A stretch of 64,000 bases of DNA from JACWAE01 sp963847595 (GTDB lineage: Bacteria; Chloroflexota; Dehalococcoidia; SZUA-161), in the NCBI GenBank assembly GCA_963847595.1, contig CAWKAJ010000001.1:434001-498000 (forward strand), read 5' to 3'. A model generated the notes under the pieces. That model was not told the DNA's origin. It saw only the letters and a list, made by a program, of their open reading frames with translations, and did not search any database. Position numbers and translations under genes: made by a program. Of the stretch, positions 35,865 to 43,575 are shown one piece after another. Position 1 is the first letter of the stretch. Every line of letters begins with the position of its first letter.

Positions 35865-36374
35865 AGTACAAAGCGACTCAACAACCATATACAGCTAACC
35901 CATTCGTTTCGCTCACTTGCGGGCGGGCGAGCGGCTCTAACTCGTTTCGGCGATTGGTCAAGTATGAATGAGGATAAGATTGGAGCGAGGTACAATGCTG
36001 GTTTGGCGTGGCACAATTACTGAGTGGGAGTCGAGAAAACCTGCTAGCTGTCCGATCTATCTCAATATTAGCCGTTTCTCATCAGCGGGGACTCGTAATG
36101 CCACTCAGAGTCTGGTAGGCAATTGCGATCCTGCGTTTCCAGTATCCAGCTAGACGATTCGCACAAGTGACAATCCATAATGTTCAACTTGCCAGGTCTT
36201 GGGTCTTAGGGGCTTTCCAGTTCCTGAGCTTGATAGGTCGCGAGTTCACCTCACCGAGTTTGACACTTATTATAGTCGATATTACAATTCTAACGTAAAT
36301 AGCCCATCAGACGAATCCAGGCTTCGTCTGATGGTGGCTGTTAGCCGAAATCCTGATAACATCGGAGGATTCTA
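35865..36374. other. Structured intergenic region
   Basis: No gene. It contains a GC-rich fold near 35905-35935 (CGCTC with GAGCG) and the long hairpin at 36290-36344. The base composition differs sharply from the flanking AT-rich gene, as if separate pieces had been joined. Confidence 0.35.
36290..36344 (+). repeat. Long imperfect hairpin resembling an integron attC site
   Basis: CTAAC (36290-36294) pairs with GTTAG (36340-36344). Inside, AGCC pairs with GGCT and CATCAGACGAA with TTCGTCTGATG (11 bp perfect) around a 7-base loop. Bulges are 6 bases on the left and 2 on the right. Outer CTAAC/GTTAG ends plus a bulged stem recall attC recombination sites, but the unequal bulges are not canonical. 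It ends 30 bp before the next gene. Confidence 0.35.
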
Positions 36375-36989
36375 ATGAACCTTGATATCGTCTTGATTGA
36401 TTTTTTAACTCCGGATGGTGTCTTGACTTCCTACAGAGTAAAGCCAAAGCAATATCATGGAAGCTTGGTTGTGGACCGACTGAGAGATATCTCTTCTCAA
36501 AGGTTTCGCGATAACGACAGGGATCTTGGTGGCACACGTATTTATAACGCTTCCATCTGTGACATCGAAAACCATAGTGCTCGCATTCGTGCCTTTGAAC
36601 TAAAGAAAACGGGAATAGAGCAATATTTCTCATTTCAGTTTGAGCGTATACGAGTACCCATCGGGCCAAGTAAGGAGGGGCATGGAGGGATCTATAATTT
36701 TGTCTTATATCCCGGATGGCGACTTCGCAAGATTAGGATAGTCGATCCCTCCGATAATAAGTATCCCTCAGTAGAGAGCAAAGACCAATTCAGGTACGAA
36801 GTTATCTGGGATACCGAGTGTAATACACAGATGGTCGATATGGAGATGGGATCCAATCAAGGCTCATTTTCATTCATTGTGGCTGGTATGGCATCCCTCG
36901 TGGCCACCGATTCTGACACGACCACCTATGTTGAGGCGTCACAGAGTTCGTTGGGAATCAAGTGGATTATTGGACACCCGCCTTCATGA
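36375..36989 (+). CDS. Hypothetical protein, beta-rich
   Basis: This 204-residue protein, behind GGAGG, has no family I recognise. The pattern is beta-rich with regular alternation (YRVKPKQYHGSLVVDRL, ISDFQFERIRVPIGPSKE-type segments, YNFVLYPGWRLRKIRIVD). No signal peptide or membrane segment is present. The C-terminal FSFIVAGMASLVATDSDTTT is moderately hydrophobic. It lies between two structured elements, so it may be a cassette-like gene. No function is assigned. Confidence 0.45.
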   Translation: MNLDIVLIDFLTPDGVLTSYRVKPKQYHGSLVVDRLRDISSQRFRDNDRDLGGTRIYNASICDIENHSARIRAFELKKTGIEQYFSFQFERIRVPIGPSKEGHGGIYNFVLYPGWRLRKIRIVDPSDNKYPSVESKDQFRYEVIWDTECNTQMVDMEMGSNQGSFSFIVAGMASLVATDSDTTTYVEASQSSLGIKWIIGHPPS

Positions 36990-37158
36990 TTAAAGTAGCA
37001 AACAACGACTAATGGAAGAGTTTGAAAAGAGGGCGGATCGATTAGAACTAAAGCGGAACTTCTATGGGCTAGGTATCAACCTCAATCAGATAATTCGCTA
37101 CGATATCAAACTATTCAGAAGGAAAGCTTGGAAAATATAGGGCGGACTTCGTCTAACA

Positions 37159-37222
37159 CGGTGTAAAAGATTCCGCTTCGCTCTGTCTCCAAATCCGGCT
37201 TTCCCGGACTCTTTTCACACCG
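37159..37222. repeat. Imperfect inverted repeat downstream of the 36.4-kb gene
   Basis: CGGTGTAAAAGA (37159-37170) pairs with TCTTTTCACACCG (37210-37222) with one unpaired base. The loop contains smaller GC-rich folds. GTCTAAC lies just before it (37151-37157), matching the attC R'' consensus RYYYAAC, but no matching GTTRRRY follows, so a second attC-like site is only hinted at. Confidence 0.3.
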
Positions 37223-37399
37223 AAAACGTCAAACAAGAGTCCATTTTAGTCACCCACATATGACCTTGAGGGTCTCACTATGTGATCGTAGTACGCCTGC
37301 TTGACTCCACGTAGGCCTGCTTGTAGACTGGGTGTTAAGTATTTTGTCGATCCCAGATGTCCGCTTGCCGGTCGGGTCTGGGGTATTTGGAAAAGAACT

Positions 37400-38368
37400 A
37401 TGCCTATTAGTCTCCTTGGAGGATTCTGCCCTATCAGTCAACATAGGGTAGTGCCACAACGCCGGCTGGAGAGAAACATCCTGCGGTGGGAAGTCGAATG
37501 CCCAGCGTGTGGGAAATTCCTGATTACTGACCAGGCGGACCTTCTGTTAGGCAGCATCGAAAGCCCGGCGCGTGGCAAGGAATATGTCTTGTCGGCCGTT
37601 GTGAGGCGCTTCTCCGACTTGGGTTCACCTCTGGACATTACGACCCAAAACATCGCTGGCCTAGTTGGTTCAGCACCCGCTCCTCGAAACCCCGATGAGG
37701 CTATCCACCTCCTGCTTGATTACATCCGTCGTCTCAGCCAATCGTTTGACTCGGTGGTTGATATCTATCCCGAGAAGGACTATCCAGAGGCGTTTTCCAG
37801 AAGCCCTTCAGAGTTCGAGTACCTCGTTAAGAATGCTGTCTATGCCGAATTCATCAACATAGTCGACGGGGGAGCAGACTCCGCTAAGGGGAATGAGCAG
37901 AAGAAACTAAGGGTACAGTTGACCCCCAAAGGATGGAGAAATATTAACGAACCCCCTGTCGGAAACCCTCTAAATCGCCCTTCCTTTGTCCAGGCTACTG
38001 CCGCCCTGCAATCCCCAAAGTTTGCACGGCCGAGAGACCAATTTGAGAAAGCTCTCCAGCTCTTTGCGCAGAAACCTCCTGATATTGAGAATGCCTTAAA
38101 GGATGCTGTAGGCGCAGTTGAAGGGGTTGCCAACATTGTCGCTGGAACCTCGGGTCAACAATTAGATGCCATTGTAGAGAAACTGGTCGCGGGAAATAAG
38201 ATTCCCAAACCAAACGACCAAATCTTCAAGATGCTATACGCGCGCCGAGGTGCGGCACCCGGAGTAGCGCACTCCAACGTAACCAAGTCTCCTGGCCTCA
38301 GTTATATCGAGATAGGCTTTCTGCTGGGCATTTGCGCGGAATGCATCCGCTATCTTGCACAGTTATAG
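37400..38368 (+). CDS. Hypothetical protein with an N-terminal CxxC pair
   Basis: About 322 residues from ATG 37400, which follows GGAAAAG; the TTG at 37301 is possible but unsupported. An early cysteine set (FCPISQHRV, then ECPACGKF) could bind zinc. A helical body with WHTH-like spacing follows (KEYVLSAVVRRFSDLG). The C-terminus, from about 240, contains an AbiJ-like region (DIENALKDAVGAVEGVANIVAGTSG, then KLVAGNKIPKP, and a final helix). That region strongly resembles the C-terminal helical domain found in some abortive-infection proteins, though I cannot confirm it. Followed by a good terminator. Confidence 0.5.
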   Translation: MPISLLGGFCPISQHRVVPQRRLERNILRWEVECPACGKFLITDQADLLLGSIESPARGKEYVLSAVVRRFSDLGSPLDITTQNIAGLVGSAPAPRNPDEAIHLLLDYIRRLSQSFDSVVDIYPEKDYPEAFSRSPSEFEYLVKNAVYAEFINIVDGGADSAKGNEQKKLRVQLTPKGWRNINEPPVGNPLNRPSFVQATAALQSPKFARPRDQFEKALQLFAQKPPDIENALKDAVGAVEGVANIVAGTSGQQLDAIVEKLVAGNKIPKPNDQIFKMLYARRGAAPGVAHSNVTKSPGLSYIEIGFLLGICAECIRYLAQL

Positions 38369-38438
38369 CTACTTTAAGTCCACAGTGCGCTGGTGTAGGC
38401 CACACATTTGCTTGAAATGTGCAGTCACAGTACAAAAG

Positions 38439-38480
38439 GGGGACTCCGAGCTGCTGACTTTGCCTGGAGTCCCCTATTTT
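38439..38480 (+). terminator. Rho-independent terminator
   Basis: GGGGACTCC (38439-38447) pairs with GGAGTCCCC (38466-38474), followed by TATTTT. The 9-bp perfect GC stem and T run, 71 bp after the 37.4-kb gene stop, make this a good terminator for it. Confidence 0.75.
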
Positions 38481-38552
38481 ACAGCGAGAGACGCTCCCTA
38501 ATCAAAATCTGGGTGGTTTTGGGAAGTGGTTAACGGGGGTTTGCCCCTTGTA

Positions 38553-38659
38553 GGGTCGTGCAAAAGTCCTGAAAAGGACTATTTCACCCTCGATAATGGT
38601 AAGCGGTTGAGCGTGAAAGAGGTATCGCTTTTAAGCGGTGATTGAGTTTTGCACGGCCC
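38553..38659. mobile_element. 107-bp MITE-like element
   Basis: The ends GGGTCGTGCAAAA (38553-38565) and TTTTGCACGGCCC (38647-38659) are inverted repeats with one mismatch. The internal AGTCC/GGACT hairpin and AAGCGGTTGAG / AAGCGGTGATTGAG direct repeats are non-coding. The left end also occurs alone at 16727-16739. A parent transposase is not present in the window. Confidence 0.6.
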
Positions 38660-38729
38660 ACTACAGTTAGAGTAAGGATTTCTGGGGGTCCCAGGCTACG
38701 GCTACAGGTTCTTTTGCCCTGGCTTCGAC

Positions 38730-39737
38730 TTATGCTCGTTTTTCAGCTTCCGTGCGGATAGCCCTTCGTATTGTTTTTTTGCTATGGTGGAGCTCTGTGG
38801 CTATCTGAGTGATGTTCTTTTTCTCCGTAAAGTAGGCTTGCCGGATGAGCTCCATTTTATCAGGCTTGGGCTCAGGCAGTGGCTCACCTGGCCGCACGGC
38901 TACCAGCAGAGGCGTGGCAGGACGGCCACGACCGTTCTCCCTCTTTACCTCCCTGATCAGCCCCTGCCTTATCAGGGAGGCACAGTGCGGGTCAAGCTCC
39001 CGGGGAGAGATGGCGAGGTAGGTATAGAGATCCCGCTTGCTCAGCCCTCCATTGTTCCCGAGAAGAGACAGGATAGTTTCCTCCAGATCATACCAATTTC
39101 GGACCGGCATCCTCTTGGGCTTTTCCTCGCGCCCCTTTTCACGCCACTGTTTGAGGTATGCTTTCTCTCCATTGCTGAGAGGCATCCTGGCTAGTCGCTT
39201 GTAGCCGATCATGGTGAGCTTTCGCGGTAAGCGCCGGAGGGCAGCTCTGGCGTCAACCCAGGCGTCCAGGTCCAGGGCATTCTTATCAATAAGGACTTCC
39301 CAGAGCTCTATGCCATCGTCGTCAATGGGCTGGCTGAGGCTAAGGAAGCGCTTCGCATTGCGGCAGTGAGAATACAGATCCTCATCCCTGCACCTCTGTC
39401 TCTGCTCTTTGCCGCAGTTCCCGCAGTCTACGACAATTCCCCTGGCTCGCAGCCTTTCCTTCTCCCAGTAAGCGGTTAGCTCGTAGCTGCAAACCCGCAT
39501 CATCCCCGGCTCTGTAAGGGGCTTTCCCTTGACCTCATACTTCGCCTTGACTTTAGCCATCTCCAGGATAAGGTTGTGTCGAAAGTCCTCCCTATCCTCG
39601 AGCTTTACCTTGCGGACAAAGTATTCGGCTATCTTGGCATATGTCGCCCAGTCACCGTCCAGCTCACCGACCAGGGCTTCGTTCCCACCATCGCCAGGGC
39701 GGTATCCTCTATAGCTGGAGTAGGTGCACTCCATCAT
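38730..39737 (-). CDS. Sigma-70-like, zinc-containing regulator of a mobile element
   Basis: About 335 residues from ATG 39737, behind AAGGGGGTGAG; the frame is open to 39797. Residues about 30-110 resemble sigma region 2 (WATYAKIAEYF, FRHNLILEMAKVKAKYE, SYELTAYWEKERL). A zinc set CGNCGKEQRQRC with HC follows, then a winged-helix region (SKRDLYTYLAISPRELDPHC) and a C-terminal HTH (NITQIATELHHSKKTIRRAI). Combining these domains suggests a transcription or replication initiator of an integrative element. It lies below a 13-bp-stem leader hairpin. A homing or replication role is possible; function is inferred. Confidence 0.6.
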   Translation of the reverse strand: MMECTYSSYRGYRPGDGGNEALVGELDGDWATYAKIAEYFVRKVKLEDREDFRHNLILEMAKVKAKYEVKGKPLTEPGMMRVCSYELTAYWEKERLRARGIVVDCGNCGKEQRQRCRDEDLYSHCRNAKRFLSLSQPIDDDGIELWEVLIDKNALDLDAWVDARAALRRLPRKLTMIGYKRLARMPLSNGEKAYLKQWREKGREEKPKRMPVRNWYDLEETILSLLGNNGGLSKRDLYTYLAISPRELDPHCASLIRQGLIREVKRENGRGRPATPLLVAVRPGEPLPEPKPDKMELIRQAYFTEKKNITQIATELHHSKKTIRRAIRTEAEKRA

Positions 39738-39766
39738 ACTCACCCCCTTGCTGGCCTTATAAAACA

Positions 39767-39838
39767 AAGAGCCTCTAACGCCGATGACGGAAGGCAAGGC
39801 TTCGCCCTGCCCCCCTCGCTGTGGAGTTAGAGGCTCTT
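39767..39838. promoter_or_regulatory. Long leader hairpin of the sigma-like gene
   Basis: AAGAGCCTCTAAC (39767-39779) and GTTAGAGGCTCTT (39826-39838) form a perfect 13-bp stem. A second, inner stem (GGCAAGGC / GCCCTGCC around TTCG) lies in the loop. It sits in the 5' leader about 30 bp above the start codon, so it may attenuate or stabilise the transcript, or be a recombination site. Confidence 0.5.
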
Positions 39839-39842
39839 AATA

Positions 39843-39880
39843 AGCAAAAAGACTCCCGATAACCGAGAGTCTTTTGCTTT
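39843..39880 (-). terminator. Terminator below the 39.9-kb gene
   Basis: AGCAAAAAGACTC and GAGTCTTTTGCT form a 12-bp stem with one bulged A. Read on the minus strand it ends in a T run (39850-39846) 30 bp after the stop of the gene at 39910. It is nearly symmetrical and may work both ways. Confidence 0.65.
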
Positions 39881-39909
39881 CGTTCGATACTTGACCTTGA
39901 TGGGTTTTG

Positions 39910-40581
39910 TTAACTGAGATAGTGTGCGATTGCCTTGTTACAACTTAACTCAACCTCTTTCGCTGTATCCATCGGCAAGCCCTTCCCATAGCGTAGATAC
40001 TTACGTTTGCGGTTTTTGCTAACTCGACTTAATGGGGCTTGTAAATCTACTAGCAATCGAGTGTAACTTGACGCTATCCGAACTTTAGCGAAGGGCTTGA
40101 AGTTAAGTCCACTTATCCCTAAACACTCAACATAGTATTGCGGTTGAGAGTCTAGGTATATCTCCCTGCCGATTGCCGAAAATTGCCCTCTCAACTTCCC
40201 GACTTCGGGGATAGTGTGAAGCAATCGGGCAATTGCTTTACCCTCAAAAGCCCTTGATTGCCTATCCTCTCTTACCCAATCCTCTATGACTTCCGCTATC
40301 CGTAAATCATAGAGGCGGATAACTTCGGGTTGAGTTATCCAATGGGGGATAGACTTATACTCAACAGTCATTAGGGGTTTACCTTCGCTGTCAAGTGTGG
40401 GCACTCCGTTTTTTTCGCAAGTTTTGAGTGTAGGCAATACTCCAAACAAGGGCTTCGGCCTATGATAGAGGTAATGCTCGAAGTCATCGCAAGCCCTATG
40501 GCCTAGTAAACACCGATTGCCATAGATTGCCCATAGTTCGAGTAGTTGAGCTTGACGCTCAGGGTTTACCCATTTGGGCAT
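39910..40581 (-). CDS. Mobile-element protein of unknown function
   Basis: This 223-residue protein has a strong GAGGGGGG ribosome site. YGNRCLLGHRAC near residues 18-29 recalls the start of an HNH zinc fold, but the paired C-terminal Cys-x2-Cys and HNH asparagine are not seen, so a nuclease is not claimed. The rest is a mixed alpha/beta sequence (KSIPHWITQPEVIRLYDL, then YVECLGISGLNFKPFAKVRI). It is encoded with the 40.7-kb gene on the same strand, with a long inverted repeat around that gene. Confidence 0.5.
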   Translation of the reverse strand: MPKWVNPERQAQLLELWAIYGNRCLLGHRACDDFEHYLYHRPKPLFGVLPTLKTCEKNGVPTLDSEGKPLMTVEYKSIPHWITQPEVIRLYDLRIAEVIEDWVREDRQSRAFEGKAIARLLHTIPEVGKLRGQFSAIGREIYLDSQPQYYVECLGISGLNFKPFAKVRIASSYTRLLVDLQAPLSRVSKNRKRKYLRYGKGLPMDTAKEVELSCNKAIAHYLS

Positions 40582-40596
40582 ATACCCCCCCTCTCT

Positions 40597-40632
40597 CTCT
40601 AGCCCTAATTCGGGGGGGGTGATATACGCTTA
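40597..40632. repeat. 36-bp inverted repeat, left copy
   Basis: This stretch contains AGCCCTAATTCGGGGG and TGATATACGCTTA. Its reverse complement recurs at 41235-41269 with only two or three changes in the central G run. The pair brackets one gene (40683-41210), like transposon or integration-site ends. Confidence 0.65.
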
Positions 40633-40682
40633 TGTATTGGGTTTGCTCGCTATCGGTTCGACTTCGGGGGGTTCGGTTCGGG

Positions 40683-41210
40683 TTATGCTGCTACGGGTTC
40701 GGGTTGAGCTTCGGTTTGGGGAGCTTCGGACTGGGCTTCGGCTTTATCCTGCTTCGCTATAGCTTCGGCCATAGCTTCGGCCACCGCCTTGCTTATCGCT
40801 ATCCTGTCGGCCTCTCTGATGGGCTTCCCTGCCTCTATGCTGGTGCTCACTTCGGCCTTGTACTTGTCGGGTTCGGCCTTGCGGACTGTTGCGGAGAAGT
40901 GCTGAAGGTTCGCCACAAGGTTCTCACGAACCATCTTGACCCCTTCGCCCAATTCCTTCGCCACCCTGATAACGGGCTTGCCCGTATTGGGGTTAAACTT
41001 CGCAACTCCATCCTTGCCGTACGCTAACCGAAGCGGTGCGCCTAGAGCTTCGGGGGGTATAACCGTTTTGCCCATGACATTAGAGGCCGTGAAGAACGGA
41101 AGCCACACAGTCTCAAGGTCTACGCTCCAAACCTTACGCCCTTGCGGTTTGCTCGGTGCTGGATTGAGCAACATAGCGATATACTCAGGGGTTGTAAACT
41201 CGACTGTCAT
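40683..41210 (-). CDS. Mobile-element hypothetical with an Ala/Glu/Gln-rich tail
   Basis: The N-terminal ~110 residues of this 175-residue protein (SVDLETVWLPFFTASNVMGKT, then APLRLAYGKDGVAKFNPNTG) look globular. The last 45 (AVAEAMAEAIAKQDKAEAQ and so on) are low-complexity Ala/Glu/Gln. In DNA this tail is a run of CTTCGG/GCTTCG repeats (40650-40790), a likely source of slippage. It has a GAGGTG ribosome site. It is flanked by 36-bp inverted repeats. Single-strand DNA-binding proteins of phages have similar tails, but the OB motifs are not visible. Confidence 0.5.
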   Translation of the reverse strand: MTVEFTTPEYIAMLLNPAPSKPQGRKVWSVDLETVWLPFFTASNVMGKTVIPPEALGAPLRLAYGKDGVAKFNPNTGKPVIRVAKELGEGVKMVRENLVANLQHFSATVRKAEPDKYKAEVSTSIEAGKPIREADRIAISKAVAEAMAEAIAKQDKAEAQSEAPQTEAQPEPVAA

Positions 41211-41234
41211 ACGCTTTCACCTCTCAATTAGATT

Positions 41235-41269
41235 TAAGCGTATATCAAACCCCCGAATTAGGGCTAGAG
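41235..41269. repeat. 36-bp inverted repeat, right copy
   Basis: TAAGCGTATATCA and CCCCCGAATTAGGGCT mirror the left copy at 40597-40632. It lies 25 bp above the start codon of the 41.2-kb gene and so may also act as its operator or promoter. Confidence 0.65.
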
Positions 41270-41937
41270 TATGAATGACTCACTAATCCACTTTCGGCCT
41301 ATCCCTTGCCGATTCTAGAGGCTTTCGCCCTATTCCTTATAAGGGTTTGGCCTAATCGTTCGGGTTAGCTACCCATCAAGGTCAAGTCATTTTTTGTTAA
41401 GGTGCGGAAGCTATTTGCACTCTCGAAACATAGCTCTGCGAACAGCATACTTTACAAAAGTACCTTTTGTATATAAAAAGAAGTAGCTAGTTCTTCAATT
41501 GAAGCTGAAAATCGTAGTTTTGGTGATAGTTAGCTTCGGAAATATGGGAATTGAGGTAGATTCAGTCAAAACCTTGTCAACGGAACTCAGGATGACTGGC
41601 GGCTATCGGGTCTGCCCAGGGCAGCACGGCTGGTTTTCCCTGGGAGTCAACGAATAAAAGACTCGTTCCTGGAGAAAAGGATACTGAGCAGCTTCCCGCC
41701 TACCTGTTCGTTGTACCAAACCGAGGACTCCGACTCACGACCGCTGGTTCAGTTAGCAGCCCCTTCTTTTCAAGGCTCTGTGCGAATTGGTCGAAGTCTT
41801 TAACCGGGTTCCGCTGCAAGAATTTCTCAAGGGGCAGCCTGGGAGCGATGTCGACGATGCCCATCAAAATATCCTATCCATCCATTGTAGGCCTCTTCTT
41901 TTAAGCCTTACGCGTTCTTAGGCCATGTCAAACAGGG
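41270..41937. other. Non-coding stretch before the repeat block
   Basis: No gene. At 41833-41893 there is a ~55-bp segment (GGGCAGCCTGGGAGCGATGT, then GATGCCCATCAAAA) that recurs at 43627-43690. In the right-hand copy this segment comes after the 425-bp repeat instead of before it, so the order is permuted. Confidence 0.45.
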
Positions 41938-42362
41938 TGCTGTGGTTCGCCGAAATGCGCCGTCCAAGAGCGTCCAGATGTTAAAAGAATAGGCAAATGA
42001 CGACTTCACGACTTGGACGTAGAAACTGAAAAGTCCTAGGACTTTCGACTCCCTAAAGTCCAAAGTCGAAAAAGTCGTCGTGAACGTGGGGGCCGCCGAA
42101 ATGTCGTCTACCATGCCCGCAAACCCGCTCAAATGGCCAACAGACGGTTGGACTTTTAGCTTCAATTACGACGTCGTTACGACGTCCAAAAGTCGAGTCC
42201 ATTAGCCCACTATTTCCTCCATGTGGCAGGTATAGTTGTCCCTTGAAGCTGTGGTGCGCCGAAACGCTCCATTCAAATGCGTCCACATCCGTTCAAATAT
42301 CAGAAGGATAGACGGACGGACAGACCGACAAAATCACGTTCAATTTCTGGAGAATTTACGAT
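41938..42362. repeat. 425-bp repeat, copy 1
   Basis: Its first 231 bp match 43153-43383 with two differences, both C/T (at 42054 and 42106); the rest matches with more divergence. It includes the perfect 16-bp palindrome AAAGTCCTAGGACTTT (42030-42045), AAGTCGTCGTGAACG with an inverted partner, and a CGCCGAAATGCGCC motif that occurs about five times in the region (41940, 42248, 42431, 43155, 43465). A reading frame across it is only a shadow: both copies are too similar to judge selection. Confidence 0.7.
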
Positions 42363-42370
42363 GTCGTCAG

Positions 42371-42495
42371 GACGTCCACAATGCCATCCTCCCTGTTATC
42401 CTCCGTGTGGGAGGTATAGTTGTTCCCTGAACTGTGGCCCGCCGAAATGCGCCGTTCAGGAGCATCCAAATCCGTTCAAATACCGGACGGATGAA
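42371..42495. repeat. Partial third copy of the repeat tail
   Basis: GACGTCCACAATGCCATCCT, GGGAGGTATAGTTGTTCCCT and CATCCAAATCCGTTCAAATA match the last third of the 425-bp repeats at 42170-42335 and 43385-43540. It breaks off before the GGACGGACGGACAGAC run. Confidence 0.6.
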
Positions 42496-42615
42496 TAGTA
42501 TAAAAATCGCTGATCTCATAATGATTTTCAGCTAAAATGCGCGGAAATGCGCATAAATATGCTGAGAAATAGCTTCAAATTCCAATAAAAATGTGGGAAA
42601 ATTTAGGGAAAATCT

Positions 42616-42700
42616 CATGATATCAAATCATGAGATCAGCACAGGCAAGGGCATGATATCAAACCATAAGATCAGCATAAAGGAAGTCATGATATCAAAA
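42616..42700. repeat. 36-bp tandem repeats (iteron-like)
   Basis: CATGATATCAAA starts at 42616, 42652 and 42688, an exact 36-bp period. The first two units continue into T/CCATG/AAGATCAGCA and then a variable 10 bp; the third is broken. An inverted version (GCTGATCTCATAATGATTTT) lies at 42508-42527. The spacing equals about 3.4 helical turns, so iterons or a multi-site operator are likely. Confidence 0.65.
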
Positions 42701-42865
42701 ATAGGTCGCTTGACATCGTCAAAAAGTAGGTTAAGCTAAAAGCACTGATCTAAAAATACAAGTTAAAAAGGGGTGGCACTTCCTCGGACAGGTAGTTAGG
42801 CCAGCCCTTTCTTTTTGTCCGGGGGGGGCCGCCGCAGGAATAAATCAAAGCTATGTGATATTCAG

Positions 42866-42877
42866 TGTGATATCACA
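42866..42877. promoter_or_regulatory. 12-bp palindromic operator before the small-protein gene
   Basis: TGTGATATCACA is a perfect dyad that ends one base before AAGGAGG of the 42.9-kb gene. A protein bound there would block ribosome loading or transcription. It shares GATATCA with the iterons at 42616-42700. Confidence 0.55.
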
Positions 42878-42888
42878 AGGAGGCCACC

Positions 42889-43215
42889 ATGGCAACGTGG
42901 ATGATTCAGGGCACAGACAAGAAAGAGGAGATGACCGAGGATGGCTACAGGCGCCTCAACGCGGCCAGGAACAAAGAGAAGGCACTCAAGGATAAACCCA
43001 TTGTCTTTGTTGACGACCAGGGCGACGTCCATGAGGACGTCCATAAGCTCGGGGATGCCAGAGAAGCCGGACTCCTGGCGAAGGAAAAGGAAGCCCAGGG
43101 GCCGGTCCCCAGCTCGATTTTCCTTCAAGTTTCTGCGGTTTGCCAAACGACCTGCTGTGGTTCGCCGAAATGCGCCGTCCAAGAGCGTCCAGATGTTAAA
43201 AGAATAGGCAAATGA
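42889..43215 (+). CDS. Small acidic/basic protein, paralog of 43.9-kb gene
   Basis: This 108-residue protein has an AAGGAGG ribosome site. The conserved core (residues 1-70) begins MATWMIQGTDKKEE, continues YRRLNAARNKEKALKDKPIV, and ends FVDDQGDVHEDV with AREAGLL. The same pattern is at 43932-44213. From about residue 88 onward the frame enters the 425-bp repeat (43153 on), so the C-terminus (CCGSPKCAVQERPDVKRIG) is repeat-derived and may not be native. The short, charged helix-loop core suggests a DNA- or nucleoid-binding peptide, or a partner of a larger protein. Function unknown. Confidence 0.6.
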   Translation: MATWMIQGTDKKEEMTEDGYRRLNAARNKEKALKDKPIVFVDDQGDVHEDVHKLGDAREAGLLAKEKEAQGPVPSSIFLQVSAVCQTTCCGSPKCAVQERPDVKRIGK

Positions 43216-43575
43216 CGACTTCACGACTTGGACGTAGAAACTGAAAAGTCCTAGGACTTTCGACTCCCCAAAGTCCAAAGTCGAAAAAGTCGTCGTGAAC
43301 GTGGGGGCCGCCGAAATGTCGTTTACCATGCCCGCAAACCCGCTCAAATGGCCAACAGACGGTTGGACTTTTAGCTTCAATTAAGACGTCGACAAGATGT
43401 CCAAAGACCTGTCCACAACACCTCTATTTGACCTCCGTGGGAGGTATAGTTGTTCCCTGAAGCTGTGATGCGCCGAAATGCCTGTTCAAATTCGTCCAAA
43501 TCCGTTCAAATATCAAATGGATGGACGGACGGACAGACGGACGAAATCACGTTCAATTTCTGGAGAATTTCTGAT
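43153..43575. repeat. 425-bp repeat, copy 2
   Basis: Second copy of 41938-42362, 1215 bp downstream and in the same orientation. It ends in GGACGGACGGACAGACGGAC and then CTGATATCACACCATG, which resembles the operator and start of the 42.9-kb gene. This copy lies inside the coding end of that gene, so the duplication post-dates or reshaped it. Confidence 0.7.

Noticed and set aside
35890..35960. Second attC-like site after the 34.9-kb gene
   Set aside because: The outer ends do not pair as RYYYAAC/GTTRRRY, and the stem is short and GC-rich.
38553..38659. Terminator instead of MITE
   Set aside because: The arms are 81 bp apart with one end repeated elsewhere; a separate, better terminator already lies at 38439-38480.
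42616..42700. Possible CRISPR array
   Set aside because: The 36-bp units are direct repeats without unique spacers between constant repeats, only two and a part copies exist, and no cas gene is near.
41908..43380. Minus-strand protein frames inside the 425-bp repeats
   Set aside because: The two copies differ at only two bases over 231, so frame conservation proves nothing. No ribosome site or motif is present, and the frame is antisense to a better gene.
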